64,000 nucleotides of DNA from Nevskiales bacterium (GTDB lineage Bacteria; Pseudomonadota; Gammaproteobacteria; Steroidobacterales; GCA-2729495): positions 110,037 to 174,036 of the forward strand of contig WYBE01000050.1 of assembly GCA_011526045.1 (NCBI GenBank), in the 5' to 3' direction. Positions 8,362 through 16,297 of the stretch are shown piece after piece. The position numbers and the translations under genes are program-made. The notes under the pieces are model-generated. The model had not been told where the DNA came from, did not search any database, and saw only the letters and a program-made list of their open reading frames with translations. Every line of letters begins with the position of its first letter. Within the stretch, counting starts at the first letter, position 1.

Positions 8362-8754
8362 TTAGCGCGTGCCCTCCGGCGCCGCCGGGGCGGGCGGGCG
8401 CCGCGATTTGTCATCAGAGGGCTTGCCCGTCTTGGCCGCTTGACCTCGCCCAGCAGGCAGGTAGCGCGACGAGTCGGCGCCAGAGCGGAAGCGGACCTCC
8501 AGTTTCTGGACCGCGAGCGATGCCGGGTCGATCTTCAAACGAATCTGGTTGCCGTCACCGTCCCGGCCACGGACTTCGTAGCAGCCATCGTCGATGCGCA
8601 GGCGCTCTGTCGTGATGCCCAGTTCCGTTACACGGGCCGTAACGGTTTCGCGGGACTGCCATTCGGCCATGGGTCGGTGGCAATCGTCGTCAGCCAGCGC
8701 GGCACCAGAGGCAGTCAGCGCGATCACTACGGCAATCGGCAGGAATGTTTTCAT
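8362..8754 (-). CDS. periplasmic PepSY-domain protein
   Basis: 130 residues. The signal peptide is MKTFLPIAVVIALTASGAAL with cleavage after ALA. One PepSY-type domain follows (ETVTARVTELGITTERLRID, DGCYEVRGRDGDGNQIRLKI, DPASLAVQKLEVRF), then a Lys/Pro-rich tail. It has two Cys residues (about 25 and 57). It is the first gene of the redox operon, directly downstream of the divergent promoter shared with the two-component genes. Small PepSY proteins of this kind often lie next to ferric-reductase-like and DUF2271 genes and next to OmpR/QseC-type systems. The 11-base gap to the next gene indicates co-transcription. Confidence 0.8.
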   Translation of the reverse strand: MKTFLPIAVVIALTASGAALADDDCHRPMAEWQSRETVTARVTELGITTERLRIDDGCYEVRGRDGDGNQIRLKIDPASLAVQKLEVRFRSGADSSRYLPAGRGQAAKTGKPSDDKSRRPPAPAAPEGTR

Positions 8755-8883
8755 GGTGAGCTCCTTTATCCTTGATGGCTTGAGGATGCTCTGCCAACGT
8801 GACCGCAGCCTGAGCCCTGAGCGAAAATTGCTTCAGGTTGCCGTCAGGTATGCCGTTGCGTTGGCCCATAGAGGAAAGGTTCA

Positions 8884-9543
8884 ATGCGTGTCCTGCTGAT
8901 TGAAGACGACGACGTGTTGGGCGCAGCCGTGCGCGACCAGATTGCGAGCGATGGCCATTCCGTGGATTGGGTGCGTCGCCTCGATGCGGCGGACCATGCG
9001 ATCGCGGGTGTGCCTTACGACCTCGTTCTGCTGGACCTGATGTTGCCCGATGGCCAGGGCATTCCCTTCCTGCGGCGCCTGCGCGCACGGGGTACGGCCA
9101 CACCGGTCATCATCCTGACGGCCCTTGATCAGGTGTCAGACCGGATCGAGGGGCTGAATGCCGGCGCCGACGACTATCTCGTGAAGCCCTTTGATCTGGC
9201 CGAATTGTCGGCGCGCATCGGATCGGTTGCGCGTCGATACAGAGGCAACCCCAATCCTATCGTCATCCATGGATCACTCCAGATCGATCTGGCCGCACGC
9301 AGCATCCGCCGTGACGGCCGCCTGGTGCCGCTGACGGCGCGCGAATGGGCGTTGTTCGAGGCATTCCTGTCCCGACCCGGCCAGTTGCTCTCGAAAGCGC
9401 AGTTGGAGGAAAAGCTTTATGCCTTCGATGCCGAAGTGGAGAGCAACGCCATCGAGGTGCATGTCAGCCGCCTGCGCAAGAAGCTGGGCGCCGAGATCAT
9501 CGTGACCGAACGCGGACTGGGCTATCGGTTGGGGCAGGCATGA
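8884..9543 (+). CDS. OmpR/PhoB-family response regulator
   Basis: 219 residues. The receiver domain has the acidic cluster EDDD (7-10), the phospho-acceptor Asp51 in LVLLDLMLPDGQG, the switch Thr79 in VIILTAL and Lys101 in YLVKPFDL. The C-terminal winged helix (about 125-219) contains LTAREWALFEAFLSRPGQLL and the recognition-helix region SNAIEVHVSRLRKKLGAEII. The stop codon overlaps the start of the kinase gene (ATGA), so the pair is one operon. It is divergent from the PepSY/DUF2271/apbE operon with a 129-base gap, and control of that operon is the likely job. This is a QseB/PmrA-type regulator; the signal is unknown. Confidence 0.92.
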   Translation: MRVLLIEDDDVLGAAVRDQIASDGHSVDWVRRLDAADHAIAGVPYDLVLLDLMLPDGQGIPFLRRLRARGTATPVIILTALDQVSDRIEGLNAGADDYLVKPFDLAELSARIGSVARRYRGNPNPIVIHGSLQIDLAARSIRRDGRLVPLTAREWALFEAFLSRPGQLLSKAQLEEKLYAFDAEVESNAIEVHVSRLRKKLGAEIIVTERGLGYRLGQA

Positions 9544-10925
9544 GGATGCCCGGAAGCCTGCAGCGGCGCCTGGGGCTTTCGCTGGGAATCCTGCTGACGG
9601 GGCTCTGGATCGGTGCCGCCTCAGTGACGGCGGTCCTGGTGCGCAATGCCATCGAGGAAATCTTTGACTCGGCCCTCCAGGAAACGGCGCAGCGAATCCT
9701 GCCGCTGGCAGTCGCAGACGTTCTTGGGCGTGAGGAAGAAGGGGTGACCCAGCGCCTGGCCGAAATCCGCGAGCACAACGAACTGCTCACCTATGCCGTG
9801 CGCGATGCCCAAGGACGCATCCTGCTGCTTTCGCACGACGCCAACCCGGTGGTCTTCCCTCATTGGAGTGGCATCGGATTCAGTCAGTCCACAACCCACC
9901 GCTTCTACAGCGAAGAGACACTGCAAGGCTCTATCCGGCTCACTGTCGCCGAACCGCTGGCGTATCGTATGGTCGTGGCGCGTGAAATCCAGATGGGTTT
10001 GGTTCTGCCCTTGTTGATTTTTCTGCCCATTGCGCTGCTGGCCATCGTGCTGACCGTGCGTACGACCCTGGCCCCCTTGCGGCGCTTCCGTGAACGGCTG
10101 GCGGCACGTGGGGTACGCGATCTGTCGCTGGTCCCGGCGGATGAACTGCCGGCAGAGGTCGCGCCGGTGGCCGAGACCCTGAACGGCTTGCTCGGGCGGC
10201 TCGGCGCCGCCTTCGAAGCCGAGCGCAGCTTCGCCGCCAATGCCGCCCATGAACTGCGCACGCCACTGGCGGGCGCCATCGCGCAGGCCCAGCGCCTGCA
10301 GGCAGAGACGGGCGACCCGGCGGCAAAGGCCCGCGCATCCGATATCGAAGCGACACTCAAGCGCCTGACGCGGCTCTCCGAACGCTTGATGCAACTGGCA
10401 CGGGCCGAAGGCGGACGGCTGCGCCTGGAACAGGTCTCGGATCTGCGGCCCGTAGCGCGCATCCTGGCCGACGAGTTGTCTCGCACGGCGGGCGCAGATC
10501 GAATCTCCCTGTCGCTGCCGGCCGATCCCCTGATGTCGGATCTCGATCCCGACGTGTTCGCGATCCTCTATCGCAACCTCGTCGAAAACGCCCTGCGCCA
10601 TGGCGCGGACGGCACGCCCATCCATGTTTCGCTGGCCAGCGACGGCGTACTGACGGTCGCCAACGATGGGCCTGTCGTGCCGAACGAAACCCTTGCCCGG
10701 CTGGCGGACCGATTCGAGCGCGCGGGAAAGCTCAGGGATGGCAGTGGTCTTGGGCTGGCGATCGTTCATGCGATTGCCCAGCGCATCGGCAGTGCGTTGG
10801 TCCTGAAGTCGCCGAGGCCCGGACAGGATTCAGGCTTCGAGGCATGCCTGACTCTTCCCACTACGATGAGTGATAACAACCTGTTGATCGGCTCGGGCAG
10901 CCTTTTTGGTAATTCGCCGAGCTGA
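9540..10925 (+). CDS. QseC/PmrB-type sensor histidine kinase
   Basis: 461 residues from the ATG that overlaps the regulator stop codon. There are two membrane helices (about 12-33 and 153-174) around a ~120-residue periplasmic sensor part. The dimerisation domain has the phospho-acceptor His237 in AANAAHELRTPLAGAI. The ATP-binding domain shows the N box (YRNLVENALRHGADGTPI), the G1 box (VANDGPVVP) and the G2 box (GSGLGLAIVHAIAQRIG). The last ~20 residues (MSDNNLLIGSGSLFGNSPS) look non-conserved. Only 8 bases after the stop the mobile-element scar begins, so the 3' end of the gene may be a junction. Confidence 0.9.
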   Translation: MRMPGSLQRRLGLSLGILLTGLWIGAASVTAVLVRNAIEEIFDSALQETAQRILPLAVADVLGREEEGVTQRLAEIREHNELLTYAVRDAQGRILLLSHDANPVVFPHWSGIGFSQSTTHRFYSEETLQGSIRLTVAEPLAYRMVVAREIQMGLVLPLLIFLPIALLAIVLTVRTTLAPLRRFRERLAARGVRDLSLVPADELPAEVAPVAETLNGLLGRLGAAFEAERSFAANAAHELRTPLAGAIAQAQRLQAETGDPAAKARASDIEATLKRLTRLSERLMQLARAEGGRLRLEQVSDLRPVARILADELSRTAGADRISLSLPADPLMSDLDPDVFAILYRNLVENALRHGADGTPIHVSLASDGVLTVANDGPVVPNETLARLADRFERAGKLRDGSGLGLAIVHAIAQRIGSALVLKSPRPGQDSGFEACLTLPTTMSDNNLLIGSGSLFGNSPS

Positions 10926-10933
10926 ATACACGG

Positions 10934-11146
10934 TCAGCCTGCAAGCCCGCCCGCGCCGCGCCGCTGCGGTTGCAACGACCAGATGGTGGCCCCGAGTACG
11001 GCGACCGACAGGCCGCCGACGAGCATGGCCAGCGTGCGCCGCTTCAGCCGGGTCACAGCACGTGGCTGGGCGCGCAGCGCCACCGCCTCGGGCGCGACCT
11101 TGCCCGCCTGCGGCGTGGCAAGGTCAGGGGTATCGTCCTGGCTCAT
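10934..11146 (-). pseudogene. trbI fragment (conjugative transfer protein, N-terminal 60-70 codons)
   Basis: An ATG at 11146, preceded by GGAGGAACTAACC, starts MSQDDTPDLATPQAGKVAPE and continues with a basic stretch (VTRLKRRTLA) and one membrane anchor (MLVGGLSVAVLGATIWSL). This is the N-terminus of TrbI from Tn4371/RP4-type mating-pair formation systems, normally over 400 residues. After QPQRRGAG the frame leaves the family sequence (GLAG, stop at 10934), eight bases from the kinase stop codon. The periplasmic VirB10-like domain is missing. It is the relic of an integrative conjugative element. Confidence 0.7.
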
Positions 11147-11149
11147 GGT

Positions 11150-11532
11150 TAGTTCCTCCGTGCCACGCCATTCGAGCGTGCAGATTTCGGAGCGGCGGCT
11201 CGCGAACTCGAATTGCAGGCGGATCGCCAGCGGAATGACGTAGTTCTCCAGTCCTTCCGCCTCCAGCTTCTCCAGATGGCGGAAGATCAACGCCAGCTCG
11301 TCGTCCACGATGAGCCGGGTTTCCTCGCCGGGCGGGAACATCGGAACATGACGGCACGGATTCGTGCCGTCCGGGCGGTAGCCCCACACCTCGGCTAAAT
11401 TGAACATCTTGCGCAGCACGCCGGGGTAATCTTGCACAGGAAGCCGGGCACCACGGTATCCCGCAGTTCGACATCCTTGGCCTGGGGTTGCGCCGCCTCC
11501 ACGGCGGTCTTGGTGAGCTTGATCTTTGCCAT
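11150..11532 (-). pseudogene. remnant of a tyrosine-type site-specific integrase, internally deleted
   Basis: Two fragments in different frames. The ATG at 11532 (preceded by AAGGAGTCATC) opens MAKIKLTKTAVEAAQPQAKD and VELRDTVVPGFLCKITP, the typical DUF4102 arm-binding N-terminus of island integrases. Around 11435 the sequence jumps to a piece of the core-binding and early catalytic region in another frame (VLRKMFNLAEVWGYRPDGTN, ENYVIPLAIRLQFEFASRRS, EICTLEW), which ends just before the trbI start. The middle (about 150-200 residues) and the catalytic C-terminus with H-x-x-R and Tyr are gone, so the gene cannot work. It marks the edge of a decayed integrative element. Confidence 0.75.
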
Positions 11533-11717
11533 GATGACTCCTTGGAACGACCCGATTCCAAGAGCCACATAGGAGCGGCGAGAGGGGAAGCCGGGTCAGG
11601 TTTCAGAAAGCACCGGCATATGATAGACGCGCGTAAGTTATTGATAAACCTGCTGTATCGAACTACGGCGCAGTCCAGCCAAGTACCGGGCTGGAGTCAT
11701 CGTCAAAACAAAAAAAA

Positions 11718-11736
11718 GCCTTCCCGCAGGGAAGGC
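11718..11736. terminator. bidirectional Rho-independent terminator
   Basis: GCCTTCCC-GCA-GGGAAGGC forms a perfect 8-bp stem. On the plus strand it is preceded by a run of A, which is the T tract for minus-strand transcripts, and followed by TCTTT. It lies 35 bases after the stop of the minus-strand Cys-rich gene and would insulate it from the island scar. Confidence 0.8.
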
Positions 11737-11771
11737 TCTTTCCGTCGATGTGACGTGCAGCGGTAGCGGCG

Positions 11772-12122
11772 CTACGGGTTCACCCAGGTGCCGCCCTGGA
11801 ATCCACAACCGATCTCGAGACCCGCGGGATCGCCTTCGAAGTAAAGCAGCTTGGTCGCACCCTTGTCGCAGGTGCCGACCAGGCCTTCGACGGGGCAGGC
11901 GCCGGCCGCGTGCACCGCATCGCTGTTCTCGTCGGTCTTGCCCAGTTCCTCGCACTTGGCCGCGTCGATCGGCATCTCGCAAACCTTGAACGGGCCAGCG
12001 AACATGTTCTGCTGCACATATTGGCAGTGTCCTGCATCGTCCGCGGCGAGAGCGACGCCGGCGAACGGGCCTGCGGCGAACAATGCGACGGCCGCGATTC
12101 TGGCCGCTGCTTTAATCATCAT
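11772..12122 (-). CDS. small periplasmic cysteine-rich protein, function unknown
   Basis: 116 residues. A good signal peptide (MMIKAAARIAAVALFAAGPF then AGVALA) precedes a mature part of about 90 residues with six cysteines (in GHC, KVC, KCEEL, GACP, GTCDKG and IGCGF). The even number of cysteines suggests three disulfides in the periplasm. The start at 12122 has GAGGGGGGA nine bases upstream. A frame reaching back to 12404 has no extra support. It is monocistronic, ends in the strong terminator at 11718-11736 and is the first gene after the island edge. I do not recognise a named family. Confidence 0.7.
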   Translation of the reverse strand: MMIKAAARIAAVALFAAGPFAGVALAADDAGHCQYVQQNMFAGPFKVCEMPIDAAKCEELGKTDENSDAVHAAGACPVEGLVGTCDKGATKLLYFEGDPAGLEIGCGFQGGTWVNP

Positions 12123-12646
12123 GGGCAATCCCCCCTCGTTGTTGGTCTTGGCGTGGTGGCGATCACGACTGCCATTGCGGCCTGGATACGCTTGCGGCCG
12201 CAGTGCAATCGGCCCGAATCTTGGCATGCCAAAGGTCAATAATCTAGGTTGGAGGCGGTGCCGAGACCGCCTGATAGTCGTCGCTGTCCGCCGCGTGAAA
12301 CGAACTCCGGGCCGCCCGGAAGGCGCGGCGTCGCGCGAGCGTCCTGGTCGTGCTCGCCGCAGGTGCGGCTGAATGGAAAACCGTGACGGCCCGGAAACGT
12401 TCATGGCGCAATTCGCTGACCAAGGCGGGAGCCTGCGGGCACGGCTACGCGCTGTCCGACACCAGTCGGAGCTTCATAAAACGTTGTTTATGAACAAGAA
12501 AGCCGCTTGGTTTCGCCAGGGCTCGGGTCCTGGCAGCCGATCCGGGTGGGGTGTGAGTTGAGGGTAAACCCTCAGGCGTGACGCTTGCCGTCGCGGACGC
12601 GATCTCTCACGATGCCGGCTCGTCGTCGCATCAAGGGGAGGGCCGC
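12123..12646. promoter_or_regulatory. 524-base non-coding region with two strong palindromes upstream of the NYN gene
   Basis: No gene is supported here. TTCATAAA-ACGTTG-TTTATGAA at 12473-12494 has perfect 8-bp arms and is markedly AT-rich against a GC-rich background, as expected of an operator. TGAGGGT-AA-ACCCTCA at 12559-12574 is a second perfect inverted repeat, about 70 bases before the NYN start. The promoters of both divergent genes must lie here. Function is inferred from symmetry and position. Confidence 0.4.
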
Positions 12647-13426
12647 ATGGCCCAGCAACAGGATTCCGGTGGCCGGGCGGAACTGACGCTCGCCGTGTTC
12701 GTGGATTTCGAGAACCTCGCGCTCGGCGCGCAGGATCTCAAGGGCAAGCGCTTCGATATCGAGCTGGTGCTGAAGCGCCTGCTGGAGAAAGGCCGCATCG
12801 TCGCCAAGCGCGCGTACTGCGACTGGACGCGCTATCGGCAGTTCATGGACGAGTTCCACCGGAATGGCTTCGAGATGATCGACATTCCGCAGACCAAGAT
12901 CAGCGGCAAGAACAGCGCGGACATTCGCATGGTCGTGGATGCGGTGGATCTCTGTTACGCGAAATCGCACATTGACGCCTTCGCCCTGCTCACCGGCGAT
13001 AGCGATTTCTCGCCGCTGGTTTCCAAGCTCAAGGAAAACGACAAGCGCGTGATCGGCTGCGGTGTGCGCAACTCGACGTCCAACCTGCTGGCCTCAAGTT
13101 GCGACGAATTCATCTTCTACGATGATCTCGTCAAGGTGTCGCAGCGACCGCGGACGCGCGCCAAGAAGGCCAAGACGAGCGAGCAGCAGACTGCGCTGGA
13201 GCGGGTGGCCGAGACGGTGGAATCGCTGTCGGGCGAGTACGACCCGCTGTGGGGCTCGCTGGTCAAGCAGACCGTACGCCGCGTCTACCCCGGCTTCAAC
13301 GAAACCGCCTACGGCTACCGGAGCTTCTCCGAGTTGCTGGAGGATGCGGCGAAGCAGGGCCTGCTGGAGCTGCAGTTCGACAAGGAGCGGGGCAACTACA
13401 AGGTGCGCTCCGTCGGCGCCGAATAA
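12647..13426 (+). CDS. NYN-domain (PIN-like) putative ribonuclease with C-terminal OST-HTH/LOTUS-like domain
   Basis: 259 residues. The start at 12647 is chosen over an upstream in-frame codon because AGGGGAGGG precedes it. Residues 13-160 form a NYN/DUF88 domain with the acidic metal-site residues Asp20 (AVFVDFENLA), Asp92 (NSADIRMVVDAV), and Asp118 and Asp120 (LLTGDSDFSPLVSKL). After a basic linker (RPRTRAKKAK), residues 195-259 resemble an OST-HTH/LOTUS RNA-binding domain (DPLWGSLVKQTVRRVYPGFN, FSELLEDAAKQGLLEL). The architecture (LabA-like nuclease plus RNA-binding module) suggests RNA turnover. Substrates are unknown. It is a single gene convergent with the M48 gene. Confidence 0.85.
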   Translation: MAQQQDSGGRAELTLAVFVDFENLALGAQDLKGKRFDIELVLKRLLEKGRIVAKRAYCDWTRYRQFMDEFHRNGFEMIDIPQTKISGKNSADIRMVVDAVDLCYAKSHIDAFALLTGDSDFSPLVSKLKENDKRVIGCGVRNSTSNLLASSCDEFIFYDDLVKVSQRPRTRAKKAKTSEQQTALERVAETVESLSGEYDPLWGSLVKQTVRRVYPGFNETAYGYRSFSELLEDAAKQGLLELQFDKERGNYKVRSVGAE

Positions 13427-13441
13427 CCGGCGGGTGCCGGC

Positions 13442-14311
13442 TCAACGCACCGCGGCCTTGCTCCCTTTGGGCGGCTTGGCGGTCGGCGTGGCGGCCAGCC
13501 GGTACACCGGGCGCTCACCGCCCTGCTCGTAGTAGGGCATCATCGTCGGCGCCAGCGCCGCGAGCGTCTGCTGGCGGTTGGCGGGGCTCGGGTGCGTACT
13601 CAGGAACTGTGGCGGCCCCTTGCCGCCTGCTTTCTCCATTTTCTGCCACAGGGTGGCGGCAGCACGCGGGTCATAGCCCGCTTTCGCGGCGATCTCCATG
13701 CCGATGCGGTCCGCTTCGGCTTCCGATCCGCGGCTGTTCGGCAGCATCAGTCCCAGCTCGCCCAGCGCCGCCGCACCCGCCATCGCGGCACCACTGTCCG
13801 TCGCGACGCCGGTAGCCACGGCACCGAGCTGGGCCGCAATCGCCATCGACATGCGCTCGGCGGTGTGGTTGAGCAGCGCATGGCTGATCTCGTGCCCCAT
13901 CACCTGGGCGAGTTCGTCGTCGGTGGGATCGATTTGCTGGATGAGACCGGTGTACAGCGCCATCCGGCCGCCCGCCATGCACCAGGCATTCACCGTCTTT
14001 GGCTCGTCGATGATGCGCACACTCCATTCCCAGTCCTTCGTTTCCGGGCGGTAGAGAATCGCCTGTGCGATCAGCCGGCCGGTGATCTCGTCGACCCGTT
14101 GCACGAGCTTCGGGTCGGTAACCAGCTTGCCTTCGGAGTCGAGCTTGCCCATCGTCTGGACATAGGCCTGCTTCGACTGGGCGATGGCGCTTTGCTCCGA
14201 AACGAGCATGAACTGCTTGCGGCCGGCGACGTTGGTCGCGCAGGCGCCGAGCAACAGGGCAGCGCAGGCGAGCGCTGCCAGGGCCCGGTGTGGGGGTCGG
14301 CGGTGTGTCAT
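13442..14311 (-). CDS. M48-family zinc metalloprotease lipoprotein
   Basis: 289 residues from the ATG at 14311. A lipoprotein signal ends in the lipobox LLGAC (Cys24). The protease domain has the zinc motif H140-E141-I-S-H144 (VMGHEISHALLNHTAERMS) and the third-ligand region GSEAEADRIGMEIAAKAGYD. This is the YcaL/LoiP group of periplasmic M48 proteases, which degrade or quality-check envelope proteins. The Lys-rich tail is not conserved. A longer frame up to 14515 exists but lacks the signal peptide at its start. Confidence 0.88.
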   Translation of the reverse strand: MTHRRPPHRALAALACAALLLGACATNVAGRKQFMLVSEQSAIAQSKQAYVQTMGKLDSEGKLVTDPKLVQRVDEITGRLIAQAILYRPETKDWEWSVRIIDEPKTVNAWCMAGGRMALYTGLIQQIDPTDDELAQVMGHEISHALLNHTAERMSMAIAAQLGAVATGVATDSGAAMAGAAALGELGLMLPNSRGSEAEADRIGMEIAAKAGYDPRAAATLWQKMEKAGGKGPPQFLSTHPSPANRQQTLAALAPTMMPYYEQGGERPVYRLAATPTAKPPKGSKAAVR

Positions 14312-14536
14312 GCCGCCAGTGTAGGCAATGAAACCGGCCCCGGCCAACCGCGCGCTTTCGCGGCGCAGCAGCCGGCGCAGGTCCTTCGGTAACGCCCGAA
14401 CCGGGCCGCCAGGCAAGGGGCGCTGACGTCGAGCGGTCGACAGCGTGGCGAAATCATTGCTGCCGTTGTCGTCGAGCCGTCTTGACCGCCCGCAGGGGCT
14501 GCGGCAACGTGCCATCTTTGCCGATGCGGCTTGACC

Positions 14537-16174
14537 ATGTCATCGCGACTGTTCCCGCAGGCTGCGCGCCGGCACGCTGCCACCCCGCCGCGGCCATGCG
14601 TTGCCCTGGGCCAGATGCTGCTCGTGCTGCTGCTGTCGCTGCCCGCCGTTGCCCAGGAATCGGCGGCCGGTGCGGATGCGTGCGCGGTCCTGGCCGCGCT
14701 TGATTTCGGCGAGGCAGTGGGCAGCGCCGTGACGCTGCGTGGCGAACTGCTGCCGGCAGCCGACGGCCTTCCGGCGCGGTGCCGGGTCAGCGGCACCATC
14801 GCCCCGGAAGTCAGGGTCGAGACCTGGCTGCCGCTCGAGGGATGGAACGGCAAGCTGTTGGTCACCGGTTGTTATGGACTGTGCGGCAGCATTCGTGCCG
14901 ACCAGATGGAAGATGCGGTGGTGCGCGGCTACGCCACGGCCACCACCGACGGTGGGCACAGCGACGACAAGGATCCTGACAGCCGCTGGGCCTATGACAA
15001 CCCGCAACTCGAAACCGATTTCGGGCATCGCGCGGTGCATGTCACGACCCTGCTCGCCAAGGCGCTGCTGCATGCGTTCTACGGAGAGCACGAGCAACGC
15101 GCTTACTTCCGGGGTTGCTCGACCGGTGGGCGCCAGGCGCTGGTGGCCGCACAGCGTTACCCGGACGACTTCGATGGCATCATCGCCGGTGCGCCGTTTC
15201 ACCAGACGTTGTCCGTGCCGTACATGATCTGGGCAGACCGGGCCAATACCGCGGCCGACGGCACGCCGCTCCTCGGCGAGCGGGAGGCCCGCCTGTTGCA
15301 CGCAGCCGCGCTTGCGGCCTGCGACAGCCGCGACGGTCTCACCGACGGCATCATCGGCGATCCGCAGCACTGCGACTTTTCGCCGGAGTCGCTCGCGTGT
15401 GTTGCGGGGGGCAACAGCGATTGCCTCAGCCCTGAGCAGGTGGGCGCTGCGCTGAAAATCTACAGCGGGCCGCCAATGGGCGTCGGCGTGCGCCACTCGC
15501 TCGGCGCCGCTGTCGGCAGTGAGCTGGCGTGGCCGCGGCAGTTGCTCGGTAGCGACGGTCAGCCGCCGCGCTTTCGCAGCACCGGCCAGGACTGGCTGCG
15601 CTATCACGCGTTCGAACCCGATCCGCCTGCCACCCGCGATGCCATCGAGTTCGATTTCGAACGCGACCCTCCGCGGCTGGCTGCCGCCGCCGGGCGCGTC
15701 GGGTTCACGCCGGATCTGGCGCGCTTCGAGGCCAGCGATGGCCGGCTGATCGTGTATCACGGCTGGGCTGATGAGAGCCTGCAGCCTTCCCATACGATCG
15801 AGTATTGGCGCCGGGCCGTGCAAGAGAACGGGGGAGAAGCAGCGCTCGGCCGGTTTGCCCGCCTGTTCATGCTGCCGGGTGTCGGCCATTGTGGCGGCGG
15901 GCCCGGTGCGGGTGACGTCGATTATCTGGCCGCACTCGAGCGCTGGGTCGAGCTCGATGTGGCACCCGACATGCTCGTCGCCACGCGCACGAGCGACAGT
16001 CGCCCGGTAACCGCAAGGCAGCCCCGATTCCCGCCCACCGGCGAGGTGTTGCTGCGCCGTCCGCTGTTTCCCTATCCCGACATCGCGCGCTACCGGGGCG
16101 AGGGCGATCCTCTCGATCCGGCGAGTTACCGCCGGGCCGGACCGGGCGCATCCGGCGGCGGTGCCGTGCTGTGA
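14537..16174 (+). CDS. secreted tannase / feruloyl-esterase family hydrolase
   Basis: 545 residues. The signal peptide is GQMLLVLLLSLPAVAQ. An alpha/beta hydrolase of the tannase family follows. The nucleophile is Ser195 in RGCSTGGRQALVAAQRYPDD, where Cys194 belongs to the family's CS-D-HC arrangement; the Asp is in VYHGWADESLQP and the His-Cys pair is in LPGVGHCGGG. It hydrolyses ester bonds of aromatic acids (gallate, ferulate or related). ATG 14537 is used; a TTG lies two codons earlier. The next genes in the same direction are a signal-peptide SDR and a molybdenum hydroxylase subunit, which hints at use of aromatic compounds. The exact substrate is not readable. Confidence 0.85.
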   Translation: MSSRLFPQAARRHAATPPRPCVALGQMLLVLLLSLPAVAQESAAGADACAVLAALDFGEAVGSAVTLRGELLPAADGLPARCRVSGTIAPEVRVETWLPLEGWNGKLLVTGCYGLCGSIRADQMEDAVVRGYATATTDGGHSDDKDPDSRWAYDNPQLETDFGHRAVHVTTLLAKALLHAFYGEHEQRAYFRGCSTGGRQALVAAQRYPDDFDGIIAGAPFHQTLSVPYMIWADRANTAADGTPLLGEREARLLHAAALAACDSRDGLTDGIIGDPQHCDFSPESLACVAGGNSDCLSPEQVGAALKIYSGPPMGVGVRHSLGAAVGSELAWPRQLLGSDGQPPRFRSTGQDWLRYHAFEPDPPATRDAIEFDFERDPPRLAAAAGRVGFTPDLARFEASDGRLIVYHGWADESLQPSHTIEYWRRAVQENGGEAALGRFARLFMLPGVGHCGGGPGAGDVDYLAALERWVELDVAPDMLVATRTSDSRPVTARQPRFPPTGEVLLRRPLFPYPDIARYRGEGDPLDPASYRRAGPGASGGGAVL

Positions 16175-16297
16175 CACCCGCAGGACCTCACCGCCCCACG
16201 GTGGACTGCGTACCGGCACGCGGGCAGCACCGTTGCCGTTGCCGTAGGGTGCCCGTGGTCTGGCCTAGACTGCTCCTCTTTGCCCCGGAGGTGGCTC

